From assembly GCA_032871835.1 (NCBI GenBank), contig CM065300.1:111845088-111909087 (forward strand): a stretch of DNA of 64,000 bases. The letters are read 5' to 3'. Position 1 is the stretch's first letter. Each line of letters begins with the position of its first letter. The stretch is from Dipteronia dyeriana (Eukaryota > Streptophyta > Magnoliopsida > Sapindales > Sapindaceae). The notes under the pieces were generated by a model. That model was not told the origin of the DNA. It did no database searches and saw only the letters and a program-made list of their open reading frames with translations. The position numbers and the translations under genes were made by a program. Below, piece after piece: positions 57,656 through 64,000 of this stretch.

Positions 57656-59750
57656 ACACTATGCATTTGCTTACATGCACATTTGTGATTTACAATTGTA
57701 CTCCACTTTGTGAGTACTTTACAATTATTTCACAAGGCTCTTTTTTTTTTCTTTTTAAAGTTTTCCTTCTCTTTTTTGCATTGATTTTTTTCTTTACTTT
57801 TCTTTTGCACAGCTTCCTTTTATATTTTGACAATTCAGCTCTTAAGTGTAAATTTTGGAACTTTTTTAGGTTGAGCCATTTTTTACACATTTTACATAGT
57901 TGACTAAGTATATGATATTTCACATTAGAGCTAATACCTACCAACTACACAGAACAACACACACACCCCACATGATTGGAAATACAGGGTAGGCTTGTGT
58001 TTGGCTATGGCTATGTGGCTCTTATTGGTTCCAAATGAAAGGTATGTGTTTTGCCTCAAAATTGGTTTGGAAGCACACATAAGGGATAAACGAAAGTGTT
58101 TAAGCTTTTTAAGTGGTTAATTTTACACACATTGCCTAAGATCACTTCGACAATTAGTCTACAAGAGGAACGAATGTATCCATCAAGCAATCCACTATAT
58201 GTATAAGATGTAAGTCCTATGGCATGTGACACATATGATGAGAAAAGTGTTGAAGAACATAACAATTATACACTCAAATGCACTTTTTAATAGGCCTGAG
58301 TTTGTGAACTCTCGGGCATTCTCTATTATTAGAACAAGGCACAAGAACACTAAGTCCCCTCAAGTAACGCACACGAAGGATGGGACTAGCCCATGACAAT
58401 GCAAGTAAGACCCAAGAGTGACAATAATTTGCTATACAAGCTCAAAATGCATTTATACACTCACCAAAAGCACACGTTCATGCCATCACATCCAAGCTAG
58501 TTAATGCTTGAAAAATTTGGCCATTGTGACAAATTGAAAAATTTGGACCCAAATAACTCAAAATGACTCAAAACATAAAAATATGACTCAATAATGACGT
58601 CTACACCCCAAACCAAAACCCAACATTATCCTTAATGTTGAAGATAAGAGAGCCCGACCTAGCAGCATACGTCTAACTGACTCAAAACACGATAACCTAG
58701 GCACTATTCAAGTGCAATCAACGCCAAACAAAACAAAAGACTAAAAAATAGACTCATCATAAAATAAGGCATTATACATAAAAATGTCAATTAAGTTCAA
58801 TTTCCTAACCATTATCAATCATTCATTCACCAAATTGTGGAATTGGGACATAATGACCCCCAACCCAATTTTTCACTATAAGCTTAAAATCATGTATGAT
58901 ATATAAGCATGAATTCAAAAGACCCTCAAATTGAGTTGGGCTATGTGAAAAGAAAACTTGTAAATTAACAAGCATTATCCACAAAAGCCTCTGACTCATC
59001 AAATCAAGAATGAATAAATCAAGAAATGCAAAACTTGGAAATCAAAAGATATAAAGGATTAAGAGTTCAAAATTGAGATTTAGAAATAAAACCGAGGTGG
59101 TTGCTTTTCTTTCATCCAAGATGAAGATTAGTTTCTTGCCCATTTTATGAGCACTCTTAGCTTGCTCGTCCCTCCAATACTTGCAAGTTGTTGGTGTTTC
59201 TTTCCAAGAGATGAAGAACCTAGCATTAAGGCACAACATCTAACGTAAATATATCAACCACACAAATATATCTCAAAAGAATATCCTTAAAATAAATCAC
59301 TCTCCACAAATATCATTCTCATCTAACATCCACCAAGAGTAAATAAACTAAACTAATAAAAGCAACTACAAGCAAACTAATAAATAAAGAATTCAAATAA
59401 AAGGGCAAAAATACATGGCAAGAACAGTAAAGGGTAAATCATCATCCACCAACTCAACTCTGTCATCCATTAGGTGCCTGCACAACTGGTTTTAGCTGAG
59501 AACCACTCTTGCAGTGTACTGTTAATGTGCGGGTCTGTACCTGCGAAGTTAGACCCGCGCACTGAGGTTTTTTTCCTTGATCGTCCTAGTCTCTCATCCT
59601 TAAACTGTTGTTTTCTTGTTTTCTCCACTTTCTTATCCTGCACACAGTTAAAAAATCCAACTTAACCTGTCTTATTATTTTTTTATTATCAACAAAAACA
59701 ACATGAAAATAAAACAAAAACTTAAAAACAAATTCTTCAATTTGTTATCT
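57656..59750. repeat. Unclassified long repeat, right part
   Basis: Non-coding sequence probably continues the repeat interrupted at 55959. A G+C-richer segment at 59480-59570 (GTGCGGGTCTGTACCTGCG) resembles the island at 54890-55000. Pyrimidine-rich 57738-57800 yields opposing low-complexity frames. I found no gene. Assignment to one element is inferred from position and composition. Confidence 0.35.
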
Positions 59751-61670
59751 TCTCAACTTGTATACGCCCAACATTGACAAACACAATTAAACAAAAAAAT
59801 GGGCAACACAAAGTCAAAAAGAAAGTAGATTGTGCAATTTTTACCATGCATAAAAAATGTTCAATGTGATACTCTAAATGAGAGTCCATGCTCCACAAAG
59901 GGTGGTTTAACCAAGTAGGAAAATTATTTCATCTTTGCAACCTAAAGAAATGTAGGTAATTTCCCCATCTTGTTACCCCATGATCCTCACTTGGTTCATT
60001 AATTCCTTCTTCACCCATATTTTCCTTACCATAGGTGGACTCTTCCTATTCCTAGGACTCCTCATTTTGCTATGTCTATTGAACTTGTACGATTCAGCTC
60101 TCACATGCCCTATTTTTTAACACAAATAACAAATGGAATTAAAGTTAGAGGAACTCCCAAATGATAAGTGACTTTGAAGCCGTTGGCTTTGCTTCACTTG
60201 TGTTGTCTTGACCTCCTTCTCGACCTTGTCTATTTAACAAATGCAGAGCCTTTGCTCTTTTTATGAGCTCTCTTAGCTTGTTTGTCCTAATGACAACAGG
60301 TTATTGGTGTGACATCTTAAGAGAATAAAGACTAAACGCTTCAAATCAAACGCATATATAAATGACTTTTTCTAAAAGTTAACAAAAATCATCACCATAT
60401 AGATTTCAAGAATTAAACTTCTCTAAAGTTAATCTACAAATTTTGACTATCATAATGAATCGTGAGATAGCCAAGTTCATGTCAAGTTAAAGAGAAACCA
60501 AGCTAGCTAACTAAGTTACTCAACAACTTGACGCTAATCTTAAAGCTAACTCACATGTGCAACTTACACTAAAGGTAAGAGCACTCACCCTTGACCATGC
60601 ACAAACACATAAACTATCATGATCATTCTCATGGAAATATTATATCTAGAAGATAAATCGTCAACTATTTTCTCTATAAAGATATTTCTCATGTTAATCA
60701 CATCATTATTGTCATCAACAAAGATATTATCGAGACTATACATTTGATCATGTGAAACACTCATTTTCACCGAAATCTTTTCAATAATTTTCTTCACATG
60801 ATTATCATTATCACACACAAAATTTAAAGTGTTATCATGCAAGAGACATTAATAGTAGATTTTCTCATCTCACTAGCATACATCCCACTCACTAGTTTGT
60901 ATTGTCAAATATACTCATGGCAACATTGCAAAGGTAGCTAACCAGAATAAATTTCAAGATGTTACATTTTAGGTGAGAGTGTACTGATTGTGAAGACTCC
61001 CTTCTCTTCTTGATTTTGCACTTGACCTTGGATGACTTGGCCTTTGAAATCCTTTTGTTCCTTAGTGACACGCATTTAGTTGTAGGAGACTCCATTTGCT
61101 CAACTACGAAGCTTAAGTCACTTGAATCTCCATGAAGATTACCAAACTCTTTGGCCTTCATGATCGCCAACTCTTCTTCCTTGCCTTTGATCATTTTCGT
61201 AAAAGAAAAAATTATTAGTAAAATCACTCGTTAAACAATCTATTACCAGAACATCTTCAACCAATTTCTTTTCTAGACATTTGATCATTTCATTTTTCAT
61301 TTCAACTTCCTTTAAAGTTTCATGTCTTTCCTTGTCAAGAGTTTGAACTCTTGCCATCAAGTTGAAGTTGGTGGTCTTTGACTTGCAACCCTTTTCATTG
61401 AGTTGCAAAGACAAGTGATCATGTCTAGATCAATCATCCTCTGGGAAAACTTCTTCTTCTTTGCTTTTGTCACTAAAATTCTTTTCAAACTTATCAGTAA
61501 AATTGTTAGTAGACAAATGAAATGCAAAACAAGAAGAATACCTTTTTCATAAATTTTTCAATCAACAAAAGAGGACGACCATTACAAACAATTATAAACT
61601 AAAGGTTGTTATCCATGGTTAGTAAATAACCTTATAGATCCCGAATCACACTAATTACTTTAAGTGACCC
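59751..61670 (-). pseudogene. Decayed copia gag, possibly SIRE-like
   Basis: On the minus strand, positions 60130-60087 encode a CCHC-type knuckle in decay: C-Y-L-C, a stop, then KIGHVRAES, in which the last Cys is Ser. Upstream in the same direction (61414-60892) are polar, charged segments (MSLQLNEKGCKSKTTNFNLM, VQTLDKERHETLKEVEMKNE) that look like the coiled-coil stretch of long plant gags. Downstream of the knuckle is RKIWVKKELMN, resembling the IWVPK block before protease. A PBS at 61671-61682 lies upstream. Frames are broken repeatedly. The SIRE-like label is inference from gag layout. Confidence 0.55.
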
Positions 61671-61682
61671 GCTCTAATACCA
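61671..61682 (-). promoter_or_regulatory. Primer-binding site beside a family B LTR
   Basis: The minus strand reads TGGTATTAGAGC, one base off the tRNA-iMet PBS. It lies between the decayed gag and family B sequence starting near 61690. This identifies the family B repeats as LTRs. Confidence 0.65.
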
Positions 61683-61689
61683 ATTAAAA

Positions 61690-61857
61690 ATAACTAAAAG
61701 GTCATACTAAACAACCTAAAGGGTGGGGGGGGGGGGATAGGTTGTCACTCTATTTTTTTAAACTCTTTCGAGACTTTTGACAAAAAGTTGGTGAGCATAC
61801 AAATTAACATTTAATATGATTATTATGAGAAAACAATTAACCCAAGTATAATCAATT
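61690..61857 (-). mobile_element. Family B LTR, 3' edge, cut by an LTR-A insertion
   Basis: The sequence matches the start of family B copy 1 (7655-7800): CATACTAAACAACCTAAAGG, a G-run at 61727-61737, ATAGGTTGTCACTC, and CTTTCGAGACTT. It is interrupted at 61858 by family A sequence, so only about 170 bp of this LTR lies before the nested insertion. Confidence 0.65.
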
Positions 61858-64000
61858 TGTAGGAAAAATCACATGGCGGAAGCGGAAAAAATAGGTTTAG
61901 CATATTTAAAAAAAATCCTTTAAAAGAATGAACCTTGACCCTTGATTAATTAACATTTAATAAAGTATCATACCTTTTTCTCATGACGATTGAAGTTGCA
62001 TCGAATTGAATCTGCAAGGTCTTCACCTAGGAGTGTGAGTTACCTTTCTTTGAATTGTGTACCTGAGGATGAAAATAAACAAAATCTTTTCTATTGTTAG
62101 TAACAATAATCCTCCTAGAGAAAACCCAAGAGCATTTGGTCAATTGTGAATTATCAATCTATTTGATTGAAACTTGCGTGAACCCGATTCGATTTTTGTA
62201 CATAAAATCCTTTTGATATAAAGGATACTAGTGCATTATCGAAAAAAAAAGGTTCTCTATTTTCTCTATGCTTGGCCGATTTCTACACACAATGGGTTGG
62301 ATGAAGTTTTTTTTTAACTATAATAAGAAAATAAGAAAAAAACTTCTCATAAGTCTCCACCAAGCCTTGGCCGAAATCTCTCTATGATTTCTACTAGCCT
62401 TGGCCAAATACTTCACAGCCATATATATAGGTGGCTAAATTTTTTCCTAAGGAGGATTTACTTGATGGGCAAGAATCCTCTCTCTAGAAGAATTTACTTG
62501 GTTGCCAACAATCCTTACTCAAAGAAGAATTATTTTCCACACCAAGACTCATATTCCAACTTATTAGTGTTATTATCCAATAACTAATTATTGAATAAAA
62601 ATTAAATTGTGACTTTTTCAAAAACTTTATAATTTGATCAATTGTCAATTAGAGTTTGGATATCAAATACTTCCTAATTTGACTAGATAAATAAATTCCT
62701 TTTATTTATCTACTTATCATAATACCAACATTAGTATGACACTAGGAGACCTTCTCCTACTAGGAAAAAGATTTTAACTTTTAATTAAATTATTGATTAG
62801 TAAATTAATTAATTTCTATTTAATTAAATAATAAATTAAAAAACAATATATTCGGGCATTTATTTAAGCCTTGCTGCCCAAGCCATATACATGGGCCGAA
62901 TATTGCTTTTTCCATTTTGTCAAATCCATTAGACTTTTTCAAAAAAGTCCACATGTTAACTATACTCATTCTTACTAAAAAATAAACGAGTCCACATGCC
63001 TTAAATTAATGCTTTAATATAATTTAAACAACCAATTTAATTAAAATGTGCAAATTATATTCATAATGTAATAATGGAATGCTAATCGCTTCCTATTAGG
63101 GCCGCCCAAGGAATCCCACATCCTTGGCCGTCCATTCCAAGTATTTCTAAGAGTTCCCGTGTGTCTTGATCACACATGACCGTACCTCTCCAAAACTTTT
63201 GGATTCTGAAATCCAAAAACAATTCTAGATGGATCCAGAAATTAGTTCGGTAGAATATATCAAGTGATCCATCTAAGTTCGTGTGAATCAGGGATCATGG
63301 TGGGCTATGTAAATTTATGCACCAATAGACATACAATCAACAAATGATTCACTTAGGTCCGATCCATTAATTTTAGTTCATTCCACTAAAAAAACTAAAA
63401 TTGAACACTTAAATAATGATAGAATAAGTTAATGTTCGTCATTCGTACCCTTGACAATCTTAATGGAGATAGTGTATCCTTGTGTAGAATACCAGTAATC
63501 GCCAAGAGCACATAGACCGCCTATAGCTCTCCTAGTTACCATATTTAATCATATGACCATATTTGAACTTGGTTATTTTCACTTTTCCAGAAGCCATATT
63601 TCAATAGATACTATTGAAAACTTAACGTTAAGATTTAATATCCAATACCTATAAACATCCATATGATGATATTCTACTCTCATTTAAGAAATGGAGCCAC
63701 GGTGTCCATATTTATAAATGAAGTCCTCTATCGATTAACAAATGAATACCACCAAACTATCTAGGATAGACTATGTTATATAATCATACTCATTGATAGC
63801 TCAAATGGTAACGCTTATTACCATAAGTCCATGATTTATCTAAAGATTGAGATAGACTCTTAAATTGTCTTCAAGTGAAAACTTTTATCCATTGACGGTT
63901 CTGGATAAAGTATTTCACTGTGATCTTATTCAGTGCACCTAGTGCACTATATTCTTTTGCCGAAAGACACCACACTTTAATGATTTTAAACTCATCATAA
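61858..64000 (-). mobile_element. Family A LTR running off the right edge
   Basis: It starts TGTAGGAAAAATC, equivalent to 2702, and follows the 2702-5112 LTR in the same orientation to the end of the window (compare 62825-62900 with 3830-3900, and 63650-64000 with 4450-4800). No PBS lies to its left, since family B LTR sequence adjoins directly. It is therefore either a solo LTR or the 3' LTR of an element extending to the right. The five bases before it are CAATT; the matching copy would be outside the window. Confidence 0.85.

Noticed and set aside
57661..57944. Opposed 80-84-codon frames rich in Phe or Lys
   Set aside because: Both are translations of a pyrimidine-rich tract at 57738-57800.

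Overview
The window looks like plant nuclear DNA, probably from an angiosperm with a repeat-rich, A+T-rich genome. The evidence is one intron-containing gene resembling a conserved plant protein, a decayed copy of a plastid-type trnS-GCU, and many Ty1/copia-type LTR retrotransposons whose primer-binding sites (PBS) match the 3' end of plant initiator tRNA-Met. Nothing bacterial (operons, ribosome-binding sites, CRISPR) is present. I cannot name the species.

Layout. 1-5112: the 5' half of a decayed copia element on the minus strand (family A). 5113-6769: unassigned. 6770-7640: an LTR-A fragment. 7641-13776: three LTR-like copies of a second family (B, perhaps SIRE-like), the last two facing each other as a large inverted repeat. 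13777-19616: a 5'-truncated family A element on the plus strand with its 3' LTR. 19617-22410: an LTR-B fragment split by a long LTR-like insertion (family C). 22437 to about 25.8 kb: a family D-like copia remnant split by a solo LTR. 25.8-27.0 kb: intergenic, with a LINE scrap. 27090-29346: the only apparently functional gene, five coding exons on the minus strand. 29.5-31.8 kb: its promoter, a SINE-like element and the plastid tRNA relic. 32394-49432: a 17-kb family D copia complex on the minus strand with four LTRs and two internal regions, flanked by a perfect 5-bp target duplication. 50163-51712: a degenerate minisatellite. 52082-52249: a Mutator-type MITE with a perfect 9-bp target duplication. 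53.3-61.7 kb: further nested repeats, including a decayed SIRE-like gag with its PBS. 61858-64000: another LTR-A running off the window.

The retroelement genes are all broken by stops, frameshifts or deletions, except for one 390-codon gag-protease frame at 40245-41414, which lacks the usual zinc knuckle. The most unusual object is the family D complex. In element direction it reads LTR, 55-bp PBS spacer, LTR, 55-bp PBS spacer, LTR, PBS, gag-pol, a second partial gag-pol, LTR. The whole unit sits between identical GTCGA target-site copies.

All similarities were judged by eye from the sequence. No alignment or database search was run.
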